Shown here: positions 52,579 through 63,163 of the stretch, piece by piece
How positions within the stretch are numbered: position 1 is the first letter of the stretch
Layout of the letters: each line of letters starts with the position of its first letter
From: Yersinia kristensenii
Lineage (GTDB): Bacteria > Pseudomonadota > Gammaproteobacteria > Enterobacterales > Enterobacteriaceae
NCBI RefSeq assembly: GCF_900460525.1
Contig: NZ_UHIY01000001.1
Coordinates: 2,480,001-2,544,000 of the forward strand
Length of the DNA stretch: 64,000 nucleotides
Direction: 5' to 3'
Notes under the pieces: generated by a model
Told to the model about the DNA's origin: nothing
Databases searched by the model: none
What the model saw: the letters and a program-made list of their open reading frames with translations, nothing else
Made by a program: the position numbers and the translations under genes

Positions 52579-54438
52579 TTACTCCAACCAGGCTTCAATC
52601 TGGCGCTGAATTCCGCCAGCATCCAGACCAAATTCAGCACGCATTTCATCTTGTTCACCTTGTGGAACAAAGTGGTCTGGCAAACCGAGATTCAACACTG
52701 GTACTAACTGACGTTTTGCCATCAGCAATTCATTCACACCGCTGCCTGCTCCGCCCATAATGGCATTTTCTTCTACAGTAACCAGTACCTCGTGGCTGGC
52801 TGCCAGCTCCAGTACCAACTCTTCATCCAATGGCTTAACGAAACGCATATCTACCAATGTGGCATTAAGATTGTCGGCTACAATTTGCGCCTGTGCCAGC
52901 AATGTTCCAAAGCACAGGATGGCAATTTTTTTACCTTCGCGACGTACGATCCCTTTACCCATTGGCATTATTTCTAATGGCTCTAGTGTTACGCCGGTGC
53001 CATTGCCTCGTGGGTAACGTACTGCCGCAGGCCCATGGTGGTGATAACCGGTGTGTAGCATTTGACGACACTCGTTTTCATCACTTGGAGTCATGATGAC
53101 CATGTTAGGGATACAACGCATGAATGATAAATCAAATGCGCCCTGATGGGTTTGACCATCAGCCCCTACTAAACCACCGCGGTCAATGGCGAATAATACC
53201 GGCAGATTCTGGATAGCAACATCGTGGATCAACTGATCATAAGCCCGTTGCAGGAAAGTCGAGTAGATAGCCACGACCGGCTTGTAGCCACCAATAGCTA
53301 AACCAGCAGCAAAAGTCACGGCGTGTTGTTCAGCTATCGCGACATCGAAATACTGTTGCGGATATTCACGCGAGAAGCGCACCATCCCCGAACCTTCACG
53401 CATTGCAGGTGTTACTGCCATTAACTGACTGTCTTTAGCGGCGGTTTCACATAACCATTCGCCGAAGATTTTAGAGTAAGTGGGCAAGTTACCCTGACTT
53501 TTCGGCAAGGTGCCAGCGGCCGGATCAAATTTAGGTACAGCGTGCCAGCCAATGGGATCTTTTTCCGCTGGCGCGTAGCCTTTGCCCTTCTTGGTCATGA
53601 TATGCAACAGCTGTGGGCCTTTTAGGCTGCGCATGTTTTTCAATGTTTGTGTCAACGCCTGCACATCGTGACCATCAACCGGGCCGATATAATTAAAGCC
53701 CAACTCTTCAAATAAGGTGCTGGGTACTACCATGCCTTTCAAGTGTTCTTCGGTGCGTTTCAGCAAGTCTTTAATTGGCGGTAAACCCGAAAATGCTTTT
53801 TTCCCGCCTTCTCGTAGGCTGGCGTAGAGTTTGCCAGATAATAACTGGGCTAAATGGTTGTTCAGGCCGCCTACGTTTTCTGAAATGGACATTTCGTTAT
53901 CATTAAGGATAACCAGCATGTCTGAATGAATATCCCCGGCATGATTCATCGCTTCGAAAGCCATACCCGCAGTAATGGCACCGTCGCCAATCACACACAC
54001 AGTACGCCGGTCTTTACCTTCACGTTCGGCAGCAACCGCCATGCCTAAGCCAGCACTGATGGAGGTTGAGGAGTGACCCACCGAAAGCACGTCATATTCA
54101 CTTTCGCCGCGCCATGGGAAAGGATGTAAACCATCTTTCTGGCGAATGGTACCTATCTGCTCGCGGCGACCGGTTAATATTTTATGCGGATAAGCCTGAT
54201 GACCAACGTCCCACACCAGACTATCAAACGGCGTATTGTAGACGTAATGCAACGCGACAGTGAGCTCCACCACGCCTAATCCAGAAGCAAAATGCCCACT
54301 GGATCGGCTGACAGAGGCAAGCAAATACTGCCGCAATTCATCACATAACTTCGGCAGACTTTCTTTCGGCAACATGCGCAGTTCTTCAGGATTTTCCGCA
54401 AGTGCCAATGTCGGGTATTTGGCTATATCAATACTCAT
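52579..54438 (-). CDS. dxs: 1-deoxy-D-xylulose-5-phosphate synthase
   Basis: 619 residues (E. coli 620). Thiamine diphosphate motif [47 protein letters not shown] with a substrate His, [15 protein letters not shown] with the catalytic Glu, and [26 protein letters not shown]. First step of the MEP isoprenoid pathway, from pyruvate and glyceraldehyde-3-phosphate. Third gene of xseB-ispA-dxs, 53 bp after ispA. Confidence 0.98.
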   Translation of the reverse strand: MSIDIAKYPTLALAENPEELRMLPKESLPKLCDELRQYLLASVSRSSGHFASGLGVVELTVALHYVYNTPFDSLVWDVGHQAYPHKILTGRREQIGTIRQKDGLHPFPWRGESEYDVLSVGHSSTSISAGLGMAVAAEREGKDRRTVCVIGDGAITAGMAFEAMNHAGDIHSDMLVILNDNEMSISENVGGLNNHLAQLLSGKLYASLREGGKKAFSGLPPIKDLLKRTEEHLKGMVVPSTLFEELGFNYIGPVDGHDVQALTQTLKNMRSLKGPQLLHIMTKKGKGYAPAEKDPIGWHAVPKFDPAAGTLPKSQGNLPTYSKIFGEWLCETAAKDSQLMAVTPAMREGSGMVRFSREYPQQYFDVAIAEQHAVTFAAGLAIGGYKPVVAIYSTFLQRAYDQLIHDVAIQNLPVLFAIDRGGLVGADGQTHQGAFDLSFMRCIPNMVIMTPSDENECRQMLHTGYHHHGPAAVRYPRGNGTGVTLEPLEIMPMGKGIVRREGKKIAILCFGTLLAQAQIVADNLNATLVDMRFVKPLDEELVLELAASHEVLVTVEENAIMGGAGSGVNELLMAKRQLVPVLNLGLPDHFVPQGEQDEMRAEFGLDAGGIQRQIEAWLE

Positions 54439-54491
54439 TCGATGCTCATATCAAAAGTTTAAGTAGGCATTCACGGACTGCCAGTATAGTT

Positions 54492-55412
54492 CTAATTATC
54501 ACGCTCAATAATAAAACAGGCTAACGCCTGTAGTGGCGCTATGTTATAGGATTGCTCCGACAGCGCATTCAGGGCGCTAACGGCTTCCTGATAAAGGTCC
54601 ATGGCTTTGGCTTTAGCGCAATCTAGCCCCAGAAGTGCCGGATAAGTGCTTTTTCCGTGTTGCTGATCTGACCCTTGGCGCTTACCAATTGTAGCGGTAT
54701 CGCCGATAACATCTAAAATATCGTCCTGTACCTGAAAGGCCAGGCCGATAGCATTGGCATAACGGTCAAGTAATGGCAAAACTTCGCGGCCAGGGGTACC
54801 CGCTGCCAGCGCGCCGAGACGAACGGCGGCACGAATTAATGCGCCGGTTTTATGGCGGTGGATACGTTCCAGCTCATCAAGTGTTATTTGGCGCGCTTCG
54901 GCTTCGAGATCTAACGCCTGACCGCCACACATGCCAGCAACACCGCTGGCATAGGCTAATTCGGCAATCATCGACAGCCGGTCTTTATCTGCAACTTCGG
55001 GCATTGGAGCTTCTGCCAGGATAGAAAACGCCAGTGTTTGCAATGCATCACCGGCCAAAATCGCATTGGCTTCACCAAACTTCACATGGCAAGTGGGTTG
55101 CCCACGGCGCAAATCATCGTCATCCATCGCCGGTAAATCATCATGAATTAATGAATAAGCATGGACACATTCAATTGCCGCCGCAGGGGCATCCAAACTG
55201 GTCAGCGACAGGCCGAACATTTGGCCGGTGGCGTAAACCAAATAAGGGCGCAGCCGCTTACCACCCAGCACGGCACCATAGCGCATCGCCTCAACCAAAT
55301 CACTGTTGCCAAAGGGAAGTGGCGCAATGTAATCCAATAGAGCTTGGTTGATTCGCTGCTGGTGCGCGGCAAGCTGCTGATTGAAGTCCACTGAGGAGTG
55401 AGTGTTAGACAT
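54492..55412 (-). CDS. ispA: farnesyl diphosphate synthase
   Basis: 306 residues (E. coli 299). Polyprenyl synthase with the first Asp-rich motif in SLIHDDLPAMDDDDLRRGQPTCH and the second in FQVQDDILDVIGD, and GGKRLRPYLVYATG near the start. It condenses IPP with DMAPP and GPP to make FPP for quinones and undecaprenyl phosphate. It starts four bases after the xseB stop. Confidence 0.97.
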   Translation of the reverse strand: MSNTHSSVDFNQQLAAHQQRINQALLDYIAPLPFGNSDLVEAMRYGAVLGGKRLRPYLVYATGQMFGLSLTSLDAPAAAIECVHAYSLIHDDLPAMDDDDLRRGQPTCHVKFGEANAILAGDALQTLAFSILAEAPMPEVADKDRLSMIAELAYASGVAGMCGGQALDLEAEARQITLDELERIHRHKTGALIRAAVRLGALAAGTPGREVLPLLDRYANAIGLAFQVQDDILDVIGDTATIGKRQGSDQQHGKSTYPALLGLDCAKAKAMDLYQEAVSALNALSEQSYNIAPLQALACFIIERDN

Positions 55413-55416
55413 AAGG

Positions 55417-55671
55417 CTACTCGGTATCTGGAGTGAAAGGGGTTAATGGCGCATCAACATCGTCGCTCAACAGAACTTGCACGCGTTGCTCAGCTTGCAG
55501 CAAGGTTTGTTGCCCAATACGTGCTAACTGCACCCCGCGCTCAAACTCATTTAACGCCTCTTCCAGCGGAAGCTCGCCGGACTCCAGGCGAGTAACAATT
55601 TGTTCCAGTTCACTGAGCGATGTCTCAAAACTGGCGGCTTTGGTTTCAGGTGATGCGGCTTTTTTCGGCAT
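55417..55671 (-). CDS. xseB: exodeoxyribonuclease VII small subunit
   Basis: 84 residues: [54 protein letters not shown], the helical-hairpin XseB signature. The partner of XseA in single-strand DNA degradation. First gene of the operon, divergent from thiI. Confidence 0.97.
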   Translation of the reverse strand: MPKKAASPETKAASFETSLSELEQIVTRLESGELPLEEALNEFERGVQLARIGQQTLLQAEQRVQVLLSDDVDAPLTPFTPDTE

Positions 55672-55957
55672 AGTTTTTATTCGACTCGGTATTTTTATGA
55701 AACGTAACCTTGATGGCGCGTAACGTCTCCCTGCTTACAGAGAGCAACTCTTCAGGTCAACTTCAGGTCAAAAGTTTATTACCGGCTATTCTAGCGGATA
55801 ATGAAGGGGAAATCGTGACGTTTAAGTCCGGTTTTTAGTACGCAGCAGCGCATCATATAGTGATATACTCCTCGGCTTGCATGTTTTCGCTAACACTTTT
55901 GACTGTTGCTCTCACTAGCAACGCCATCACTCCATAACCAGACAACTAAAGACCGCC
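55672..55957. other. xseB-thiI divergent region
   Basis: 286 bp. It contains a perfect 11-bp tandem duplication, CTTCAGGTCAA at 55750-55760 and again at 55761-55771. Promoters for both operons must lie here; none was assigned with confidence. Confidence 0.4.
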
Positions 55958-57409
55958 ATGAAGTTTATCATTAAATTGTTCCCAGAAATCACCATCAAGA
56001 GTCAATCTGTGCGATTGCGCTTCATTAAGATCCTCACAACCAATATCCGCAATGTATTGAAAAACCTTGAGGACGATACCCTCGCGGTAGTCCGTCACTG
56101 GGATCATATTGAAATCCGTACTAAAGATGACAATCTTGGCCCACAGATTTGTGATGCTCTGACCCGTGTCCCAGGGATCCACCATATTCTCGAAGTGGAA
56201 GATCGCAGCTACACTGATATGCACAATATTTTCGAGCAAACGCTGGAAGCTTATCGTGAAACTCTGATCGGGAAAACATTCTGTGTTCGGGTGAAACGCC
56301 GTGGTAAACATGAGTTTTCATCGGGTGATGTTGAGCGATATGTTGGCGGCGGTCTGAATCAACATATTGAAAGTGCAAAAGTTAAACTGACTCATCCTCA
56401 GGTAACGGTTCATTTAGAAGTTGATCAGGACAAACTGACACTGATCAAGGCGCGTCATGAAGGATTGGGTGGTTTCCCGATTGGGACGCAGGAAGATGTT
56501 TTATCTCTGATTTCAGGCGGTTTTGACTCGGGTGTCTCCAGCTATATGCTGATGCGCCGTGGTTGCCGCGTGCATTATTGCTTCTTCAACCTTGGTGGCT
56601 CAGCCCATGAAATTGGGGTGAAGCAAGTCGCTCATTATCTGTGGAACCGTTTTGGTAGCTCCCATCGGGTGCGTTTTGTTGCTATTGATTTTGAGCCAGT
56701 GGTGGGCGAAATTCTCGAGAAAGTCGAAGATGGCCAGATGGGCGTGGTGTTAAAACGCATGATGGTGCGCGCGGCGTCTCAGGTTGCAGAACGTTACGGC
56801 GTGCAGGCGTTAGTCACCGGTGAAGCCCTAGGGCAGGTCTCCAGCCAGACACTGACCAATTTGCGTTTAATTGATAATGCCTCTGACACCTTGATTTTAC
56901 GGCCACTTATTTCTCATGATAAAGAGCACATCATCAATCTGGCGCGTGAAATCGGCACCGAAGATTTTGCTAAAACCATGCCAGAATATTGCGGTGTGAT
57001 TTCAAAAAGCCCGACGGTGAAAGCGGTCAAAGCCAAAATTGAAGAAGAGGAATCTCACTTTGATTTCTCCATTTTGGACCGAGTAGTCAATGAAGCTAAA
57101 AACGTCGATATCCGTGAAATTGCTGAACAAAGCCGTGAGCAGGTGGTTGAAGTTGAAACCGTCGCCGAGCTGGCGGATACCGATGTGTTGCTGGATATTC
57201 GTGCGCCCGATGAGCAAGATGAAAAGCCGCTGAAGTTAGACGGGATTGAAGTCCGGGCGCTGCCGTTCTATAAACTGAGTTCTCAGTTTGCCGATTTGGA
57301 TCAGAGCAAAAGCTATCTGTTGTACTGCGATCGCGGTGTGATGAGCCGTTTACAGGCGCTTTATCTACGCGAGCAGGGCTATACCAATGTGAAAGTGTAC
57401 CGCCCCTAA
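55958..57409 (+). CDS. thiI: tRNA 4-thiouridine synthase / thiamine sulfurtransferase ThiI
   Basis: 483 residues (E. coli 482). N-terminal ferredoxin-like and THUMP domains (1-165), PP-loop ATPase [13 protein letters not shown] (about 186), and a C-terminal rhodanese domain with the persulfide Cys in [21 protein letters not shown]. It makes s4U8 in tRNA and supplies sulfur for the thiazole of thiamine. Convergent with yajL across a repeat. Confidence 0.97.
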   Translation: MKFIIKLFPEITIKSQSVRLRFIKILTTNIRNVLKNLEDDTLAVVRHWDHIEIRTKDDNLGPQICDALTRVPGIHHILEVEDRSYTDMHNIFEQTLEAYRETLIGKTFCVRVKRRGKHEFSSGDVERYVGGGLNQHIESAKVKLTHPQVTVHLEVDQDKLTLIKARHEGLGGFPIGTQEDVLSLISGGFDSGVSSYMLMRRGCRVHYCFFNLGGSAHEIGVKQVAHYLWNRFGSSHRVRFVAIDFEPVVGEILEKVEDGQMGVVLKRMMVRAASQVAERYGVQALVTGEALGQVSSQTLTNLRLIDNASDTLILRPLISHDKEHIINLAREIGTEDFAKTMPEYCGVISKSPTVKAVKAKIEEEESHFDFSILDRVVNEAKNVDIREIAEQSREQVVEVETVAELADTDVLLDIRAPDEQDEKPLKLDGIEVRALPFYKLSSQFADLDQSKSYLLYCDRGVMSRLQALYLREQGYTNVKVYRP

Positions 57410-57416
57410 AGGTGAT

Positions 57417-57540
57417 AAATTGACGGCTACTGCGCTTTGCCACTCTGGGCTTGCGCAGTGCTCGCCGCCGTCACGTACTGCGTGTACGCTCCGTTGCAGG
57501 ATGTTAACGGCTACTGCGGCTTCAAGTCCGAAGGGTATAG
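57417..57540. repeat. repeat-derived segment between thiI and yajL
   Basis: Direct repeats ACGGCTACTGCG at 57423-57434 and 57507-57518. Inverted repeats ACTGCGC/GCGCAGT (57430-57458) and CGTAC/GTACG (57474-57488). On the minus strand the right edge reads TATACCCTTCGGACTTGA, which resembles the left edge of the ERIC-like array at mak (TACCCTTCGGCCTTGA). The yajL stop lies within this border. Confidence 0.6.
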
Positions 57541-58118
57541 TTATAAATCCCTGGCGGTAGTACCAACTGCCAGGCAATTTCTTCTGCTTTTTCCCGCCCG
57601 AGCAACAAGAAAACGATCTTTAGCGCAAAATCGATGGACGTTCCAGGCCCTTGGCTAGTCACCAAATTTACCCGCCGATCATAGACCACCCGCTGATCCA
57701 TCCACTTTGTTGGGGCGATTTTATCTTTCAATGCCGGGAAACCGGTCATATTCCCAACCGGGAATAAGTTATGATGTTCAAGGACTAAGGCGGGTGCGGC
57801 GCAAATGGCGGCGACCAAACGGCCTTCTTTATGTGTTTGTTCTACAGTGGCGACTAACAATGGGCTGTCACGAAAGCATTCCGCTCCCTTAATCCCGCCG
57901 GGCAGCACCACCACATCAAACTTTTGATCTGCGACATCCACCAGGCGAGTATCAGCCAGTAACCGGACGCCGCGTGAACACACAATTTCCAGTGCGCCGT
58001 CACTAGCAACACTGGCGGTCGTGACGTTAATGCCCGCACGCACCAGAATATCAATTGTTGTGACAGCCTCGGTTTCTTCACTACCAGGAGCCAGGCAAAC
58101 CAGCGCCGATACGCTCAT
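57522..58118 (-). CDS. yajL: protein/nucleotide deglycase-type chaperone YajL (DJ-1 family)
   Basis: 198 residues. DJ-1/PfpI fold with [14 protein letters not shown] and the nucleophile Cys in [11 protein letters not shown]. In E. coli YajL protects proteins during oxidative stress; deglycase activity is debated. The last residues are NYTLRT, where E. coli, as I recall, has NYYE: the tail is coded by repeat border sequence. The start overlaps the end of panE by 38 bp, so the two are coupled. Confidence 0.95.
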   Translation of the reverse strand: MSVSALVCLAPGSEETEAVTTIDILVRAGINVTTASVASDGALEIVCSRGVRLLADTRLVDVADQKFDVVVLPGGIKGAECFRDSPLLVATVEQTHKEGRLVAAICAAPALVLEHHNLFPVGNMTGFPALKDKIAPTKWMDQRVVYDRRVNLVTSQGPGTSIDFALKIVFLLLGREKAEEIAWQLVLPPGIYNYTLRT

Positions 58119-58992
58119 ACTCGTTTTCCTTACGTTTAATTAAGTCATACAACCGGGCATTTTCCGGCAAGGTCATGCCGTGACTGCGCGCGCGCCTCAG
58201 TAAATAGCCGGTGATGTAGTCTATTTCGGTGTGCCGCTGGCAGCGTAAATCCTGTAATAGTGATGAGATGTTATTAGCGGTACTTTGGATAACATCATTT
58301 ACATAACTTAACAGGCTGCTGGTTGAAGTATGGTAGCCCTCCATCTCCATCACACTGGCGACCTCAGCACATAACCTTTCAATTAGCTCTGGGTAGCGCT
58401 GTAAATCACCATTGCGGCAGTTATATAGGCCGGTAAGCGGATTAATCACGCAGTTTACCGCCAGTTTTTGCCAACATGCCGCAGAAATATCGTCATGCCA
58501 GGCTACGTCCGGCAAGGCCTGATGCAAAATGTCGGCTAACTGGCTGATGTCGGTCGCAATGGGGGACATTGGGCCTATATGAGTAATACCGCTGGCGACA
58601 TGGACGATGGTGTTGCCATCCCGGCGCGCAGCATGAGTGGTAACACCATGGAGAAACAGATGGTCATCCCGTGGTAATTCCTCCTGCGTGCCCATCCCAT
58701 TGTGTAACAGTAAAATCTTACATTCGGGGTTAAGCTTAGGCAGTAGGGCGGTGATTGCACTGGACACTTGCCATGCCTTTAAGCAAACCAATAATAATTC
58801 ACTTTTTGACAAATGCTCTGGATCATTAGTGGGGAGATTCTGATTGAATGCTTCGCCACCTAACAATATGACATTAACTGAACAGTAGGGCTGTGGCACG
58901 CGAAGCCAGCCTTGTACATCGTGGCCTTGCTGATATAGCGCTGATAACCACAACTGCCCGAGAGCTCCGCAACCAAGCACAGTAATTTTCAT
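58081..58992 (-). CDS. panE: 2-dehydropantoate 2-reductase
   Basis: 303 residues, as in E. coli. NADPH-binding [13 protein letters not shown] at 3-15, catalytic Lys in [25 protein letters not shown], and the substrate loop near [14 protein letters not shown]. It makes pantoate for coenzyme A synthesis. ATG 58992; divergent from yajQ. Confidence 0.95.
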   Translation of the reverse strand: MKITVLGCGALGQLWLSALYQQGHDVQGWLRVPQPYCSVNVILLGGEAFNQNLPTNDPEHLSKSELLLVCLKAWQVSSAITALLPKLNPECKILLLHNGMGTQEELPRDDHLFLHGVTTHAARRDGNTIVHVASGITHIGPMSPIATDISQLADILHQALPDVAWHDDISAACWQKLAVNCVINPLTGLYNCRNGDLQRYPELIERLCAEVASVMEMEGYHTSTSSLLSYVNDVIQSTANNISSLLQDLRCQRHTEIDYITGYLLRRARSHGMTLPENARLYDLIKRKENEYERIGAGLPGSW

Positions 58993-59202
58993 TGAGGCCT
59001 CCTTGGTGTGGGCGGAAATACACTGTTTTTTTCTCAGTATTATGCTTTGATTATAGACTTTTTGGTCATAAAACGCAGAGTTAGCTGCGCATTGGTTTTG
59101 CTAAAAATCACCGGTGAGTAAATCAATTGTCTGCACTTGGCTTTGTCTGTTGGGATAAAGCGGTTATTATGCTTACCATTCATCTTATCAGGAGGAGGGA
59201 AT

Positions 59203-59694
59203 ATGCCATCTTTCGACATCGTATCTGAAATTGATATGCAAGAAGTGCGTAACGCAGTGGAAAACGCCACCCGTGATCTGGCAAACCGTTGGGATTTCCG
59301 TAATGTTCCCGCGAGTTTTGAGTTAAATGAAAAGAATGAAAGTATCAAAGTGGCCAGTGAATCTGATTTCCAGGTTGAGCAGTTGCTGGATATTTTGCGC
59401 GCTCAATTGACCAAACGCGGCATTGAAGGGGCGGCATTAGAAATCCCGGAAGAGATGGACCGTAGTGGCAAAACCTACAGTGTGGATGCCAAATTAAAGC
59501 AAGGGATTGAAAGTGCTCAGGCCAAGAAGCTGGTTAAGCTGATTAAAGACAGCAAGCTGAAAGTTCAGGCACAGATTCAGGGCGAACAAGTTCGGGTTAC
59601 CGGTAAAGCTCGTGATGATTTGCAGGGTGTGATGGCATTGATTCGTGGTGCAGACCTGGGCCAACCATTCCAGTTCAATAACTTCCGCGACTGA
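59203..59694 (+). CDS. yajQ: YajQ family nucleotide-binding protein
   Basis: 163 residues from ATG 59203, right after GGAGGAGGG; the frame back to 59137 is not needed. Two ferredoxin-like repeats: [34 protein letters not shown] and [41 protein letters not shown], ending [10 protein letters not shown]. Relatives bind c-di-GMP and act as transcription co-regulators in Xanthomonas; the role in enterobacteria is unclear. Confidence 0.95.
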   Translation: MPSFDIVSEIDMQEVRNAVENATRDLANRWDFRNVPASFELNEKNESIKVASESDFQVEQLLDILRAQLTKRGIEGAALEIPEEMDRSGKTYSVDAKLKQGIESAQAKKLVKLIKDSKLKVQAQIQGEQVRVTGKARDDLQGVMALIRGADLGQPFQFNNFRD

Positions 59695-59705
59695 TTCATA
59701 GCTAA

Positions 59706-59742
59706 AGCAGGTACAAAGGTATTCATCACTTTTGCACCTGCT
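59706..59742. terminator. bidirectional terminator between yajQ and yajR
   Basis: AGCAGGTACAAA pairs with TTTTGCACCTGCT with two mismatches around a 12-nt loop, between convergent genes. Confidence 0.75.
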
Positions 59743-59765
59743 GTAGTTTATATCACTCAGCCTGG

Positions 59766-61130
59766 CTATATTGCGTTAACTAATTCTTCTAGCTGATTAC
59801 GATTGGTTTTTTTTGTATCTATTTTGACGTAAGCACTGCGCTCGGCTCTCACCACGACGGCTTCCGTGACACCGGGTTGTGCTCTGATTCGCTCTTCTAA
59901 AGCTGAATCTTTTACCGCCAATTCTGACAAGGTAATACGCAGACTACTGACATAAGGTGGCTCTTGCATGGTGGCACTGACGCCAAACCACACCAGCGCA
60001 ATAACTGCACCACCCGCAAACACCATACTTGCCCCTTCCATACCAAATATCCAGCCACCTAAACTGCCGCCGATAGCTACACCAATAAACTGGCTGGTGG
60101 AGTAAATTCCCATTGCAGTGCCTTTATAGCCTGCTGGCGATTCTTTACTGATCAATGAGGGCAATATGGCTTCCATCACATTGAAAGCAATAAAGAATAG
60201 TTGCACGCCAGCAATGATGATCCACAGCTGTTGCCCGGCAGACCACAGCACCACTTCGGCGGCAAACAGCACTGCGACACAGCCCATAAAGACCTGTTTC
60301 ATGCGGCGTTTGACTTCAGCATAAATAATGAACGGCACGACTGCGGCGAAGGAGACCAACATGGTCACCAGATAGACAATCCAGTGTTGGGCTGGCGCTA
60401 AGCCCGCACTGGTCATAATCTGTGGCAAAGCCACAAAGCTCGACATCAATAAGATGTGCAAACACATAATGCCAAAGTTGAGTTTGAGTAGCCGGCTATT
60501 GTTGAGCACTTTGCTCACACTGCCCTTGACGATACTGGACTCGCGATTAAGCACATGGCTATCGGCATCTGGCACCACAGCTAAGGTAATAACAATACCT
60601 AATAGCGCCAGGATGGCTATCCCCCAGAACAGGGCTTGCAAGCCAAGGGCATGAGTGACAATTGGGCCGAGCACCATGGCGATTGCAAAAGTGACGCCAA
60701 AGCTGACACCAATAAATGCCATCGCTTTAGTGCGATTTTGCTCACGAGTTAAATCAGACAGTAGCGCCATGACGGCAGCGGCGATAGCTCCAGAGCCTTG
60801 CAGTGCGCGGCCCAGAATGATGCCCCAGATAGAATCACTCAGTGCGGCAATCACACTTCCCAGTGCAAATATCAGTAGGCCACCAACAATCAGCGGCTTA
60901 CGGCCAATACGATCAGAAACCAACCCGAATGGGATCTGGAAAATGGCCTGGGACAGTCCATAGATACCAATAGCGATACCAATCAGTGCTTCGCTGGCAC
61001 CGGAAAGCGCCATGCCATAAGTGGTGAGAACCGGCAAAACCATAAACATGCCGAGCATGCGCAAAGAGAATACCGTACCCAGCCCCCAAGTAGCCCGAAG
61101 CTCCAGCGGGGTCATTTTATTGTCGTTCAT
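59766..61130 (-). CDS. yajR: MFS transporter YajR
   Basis: 454 residues from ATG 61130, the E. coli length; GTG 61136 is an alternative. Twelve helices with the MFS motif A GLVSDRIGRKPLIVGG, then the YAM domain (about 390-454: EPPYVSSLRITLSEL...VVRAERSAYVKIDTKKTNRNQLEELVNAI), which is typical of YajR. A proton-driven exporter whose substrate is not established. GAGGTGG precedes the start. Confidence 0.96.
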   Translation of the reverse strand: MNDNKMTPLELRATWGLGTVFSLRMLGMFMVLPVLTTYGMALSGASEALIGIAIGIYGLSQAIFQIPFGLVSDRIGRKPLIVGGLLIFALGSVIAALSDSIWGIILGRALQGSGAIAAAVMALLSDLTREQNRTKAMAFIGVSFGVTFAIAMVLGPIVTHALGLQALFWGIAILALLGIVITLAVVPDADSHVLNRESSIVKGSVSKVLNNSRLLKLNFGIMCLHILLMSSFVALPQIMTSAGLAPAQHWIVYLVTMLVSFAAVVPFIIYAEVKRRMKQVFMGCVAVLFAAEVVLWSAGQQLWIIIAGVQLFFIAFNVMEAILPSLISKESPAGYKGTAMGIYSTSQFIGVAIGGSLGGWIFGMEGASMVFAGGAVIALVWFGVSATMQEPPYVSSLRITLSELAVKDSALEERIRAQPGVTEAVVVRAERSAYVKIDTKKTNRNQLEELVNAI

Positions 61131-61247
61131 TACCACCTCAAAAAAACATTCTTTCCCATTGTAATGATGTTGGGCACAGCCAGTAAATCTATTGATGTTT
61201 AGAATGTATTACAGGCGAGTTTTTAGCTAACAGCAGGGGAGGGGAGA

Positions 61248-61281
61248 GAAATAAAAAATGGCTGTAGGTCACAGCCATTTT
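61248..61281 (-). terminator. terminator of the cyo operon
   Basis: AAAATGGCTGT (61255-61265) pairs with ACAGCCATTTT (61271-61281) around AGGTC. On the minus strand it runs into TTTTTTATTTC. Confidence 0.9.
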
Positions 61282-61300
61282 CAGAGCAACAGGATTGAAA

Positions 61301-62188
61301 TTACCCGACGTAAGTCAGTAATCCAGCCGAGGCAGGGACATTGAAATCAACCGACATCATGACGCTCAATGACGTAATCGCAATGATAGAGAAGACAAAT
61401 AGTTTCCTCGCCCATACGATGTCATTGGTCGCCTTGTAACCGCGTAATGCCATACCCAACCACCAGACACTCACCGCAGCAGCTACAACCAAATATTTGT
61501 AACCGGCATAGCCACTTAAGGTCAGCATCAAGGTGGCGACCATAAATGCCAAAATATAAAGAGTAATATGGTTTTTGGTGACCGATATTCCTTTTATCAC
61601 CGGCAGAACCGGAATGTTGGCAGCTTGATAATCCTTAAAGCGGAAAATCGCGATGGCGTAGGAATGTGGCATTTGCCACAGGCTGAAAATAAGCAACAGG
61701 ATCAAGGCACCCATATCAAACTGCCCGGTGACGGCACAGTAACCAATCACCGGTGGGGCGGCACCTGACAAGCTGCCAATCAATGTGCCGTAGACGGATT
61801 TGCGCTTCATATAGAGGCTATAAACCCCGACATAAATCACGAAACCAATCACAGCCAGCCACATGGCTAACGGGTTAGCGGCGACATAGAGCAGCAGCAT
61901 GCCAGCAATACCCAGTACCGAAGCATAAATCAGGCTCACTTTCGGATCGATAAGCCCTTTTACCAGGACACGATTCTTCGTTCTCTCCATGATGCGGTCG
62001 ATATCACGGTCGATATAGTTGTTAAAAACGCACCCGGAGGCAACAACTAACGAGACACCGAACAGGGTGGCGAGAAAAAGGGGGTAATCAATCACGCCTT
62101 TGGAAGCGAGGAGAAATCCCCCAACGACAGAAATTAAATTGCCGAAAATAATTCCTGGTTTAGTTACTTGCAGGTATTGCTTAATCAT
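61301..62188 (-). CDS. cyoE: protohaem IX farnesyltransferase (haem O synthase)
   Basis: 295 residues from ATG 62188 ([31 protein letters not shown]). UbiA-family membrane prenyltransferase with [20 protein letters not shown] as the first Asp motif and [23 protein letters not shown]. It makes haem O for cytochrome bo3 from FPP (the IspA product) and haem B. Last gene of the cyo operon, 13 bp after cyoD; GTG 62191 is an alternative start. Confidence 0.97.
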   Translation of the reverse strand: MIKQYLQVTKPGIIFGNLISVVGGFLLASKGVIDYPLFLATLFGVSLVVASGCVFNNYIDRDIDRIMERTKNRVLVKGLIDPKVSLIYASVLGIAGMLLLYVAANPLAMWLAVIGFVIYVGVYSLYMKRKSVYGTLIGSLSGAAPPVIGYCAVTGQFDMGALILLLIFSLWQMPHSYAIAIFRFKDYQAANIPVLPVIKGISVTKNHITLYILAFMVATLMLTLSGYAGYKYLVVAAAVSVWWLGMALRGYKATNDIVWARKLFVFSIIAITSLSVMMSVDFNVPASAGLLTYVG

Positions 62189-62201
62189 CACATGCAGCTC
62201 T

Positions 62202-62549
62202 TCAGTCAACCATCATATTGATGTTGAGGTTGTACATAATCCAGAGTGAGCCCACAACAACGATGGCGATAATCATAGCGGTGAACAGGAAAGCCACCAG
62301 ATTCCAACGTTCCTCGGACGATCCATTCATATGTAGGAAGTACACCAGGTGCACGATAATCTGCACTACGGCTAAGCCGACCACTGTGGCCAGAATAGTC
62401 GTATGGGAGGCGGTACCGCTCATCACCATAGCGAATGGAATAACAGTCAGAATGACCGACAGAATGAAACCAATAATATATGACTTCAAACTACCGTGAC
62501 TGGCTCCACCGTGAGTCGTTGTTGAATGACTAGATGTTGGATGGCTCAT
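62202..62549 (-). CDS. cyoD: cytochrome bo3 ubiquinol oxidase subunit IV
   Basis: 115 residues from ATG 62549 (E. coli 109). A His/Ser/Thr-rich N-terminus, then three helices ([70 protein letters not shown]). The start overlaps the cyoC stop by one base (TGATG). It aids assembly of the oxidase. Confidence 0.97.
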   Translation of the reverse strand: MSHPTSSHSTTTHGGASHGSLKSYIIGFILSVILTVIPFAMVMSGTASHTTILATVVGLAVVQIIVHLVYFLHMNGSSEERWNLVAFLFTAMIIAIVVVGSLWIMYNLNINMMVD

Positions 62550-63163
62550 CACATAGCTCCTAACAGATAGACAACGGTGAATACGCAGATCCAGACCACA
62601 TCCAGGAAGTGCCAGAACAAGCTCAGGCACATCAGGCGGGTACGGTTCGTTTCATTCAGGCCGCGTTTTGCTACTTGGATCATCATAATGATGATCCAAA
62701 CCAAGCCAGCGGTAACGTGAATACCGTGGGTGGCAACCAGCGCGAAGAAGCTAGACAGGAACGCGCTGCGATCCGGGCCGTAGCCTTCAGCAATCAGGTG
62801 ATGGAATTCATAGATTTCCATTGCCACAAAGCCCAGACCGAACAGGAAGGTCAGACCTAACCAGGTGTTAACCTGGTTTTTGTGGCCTTTGTTCATGCCC
62901 AGCATAGCGATGCCGTAAGTAATACTACTGAACAGCAACAGGAAGGTTTCAACCAGAACAAAGTTCAAGTCGAAGATATCCCGGCCTGAAGGACCGCCAG
63001 CGGTCCCGTTTACCAGCACTGCATAAGTTGCGAACAGTGTCGCAAACAAAATACAGTCGCTCATCAGGTAGATCCAGAAGCCGAAGACTTTCGTCGCCCC
63101 TGCATCGTGATGCCCGTGCTCTGCATGGGCGACGTTGTGGTTAGTCAGAGTTTCAGTTGACAT
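62549..63163 (-). CDS. cyoC: cytochrome bo3 ubiquinol oxidase subunit III
   Basis: 204 residues, the E. coli size. Five helices; [40 protein letters not shown] and [18 protein letters not shown] are typical of subunit III. It starts inside the last 11 bases of cyoB, showing tight coupling. Confidence 0.97.
   Translation of the reverse strand: MSTETLTNHNVAHAEHGHHDAGATKVFGFWIYLMSDCILFATLFATYAVLVNGTAGGPSGRDIFDLNFVLVETFLLLFSSITYGIAMLGMNKGHKNQVNTWLGLTFLFGLGFVAMEIYEFHHLIAEGYGPDRSAFLSSFFALVATHGIHVTAGLVWIIIMMIQVAKRGLNETNRTRLMCLSLFWHFLDVVWICVFTVVYLLGAM

Noticed and set aside
51890..52707. Two long ORFs coding 42-residue repeat proteins
   Set aside because: They are reading frames of the 126-bp ERIC tandem array, stay open only because 126 is a multiple of three, start out of frame inside pgpA or within a repeat, and one runs antisense into dxs.
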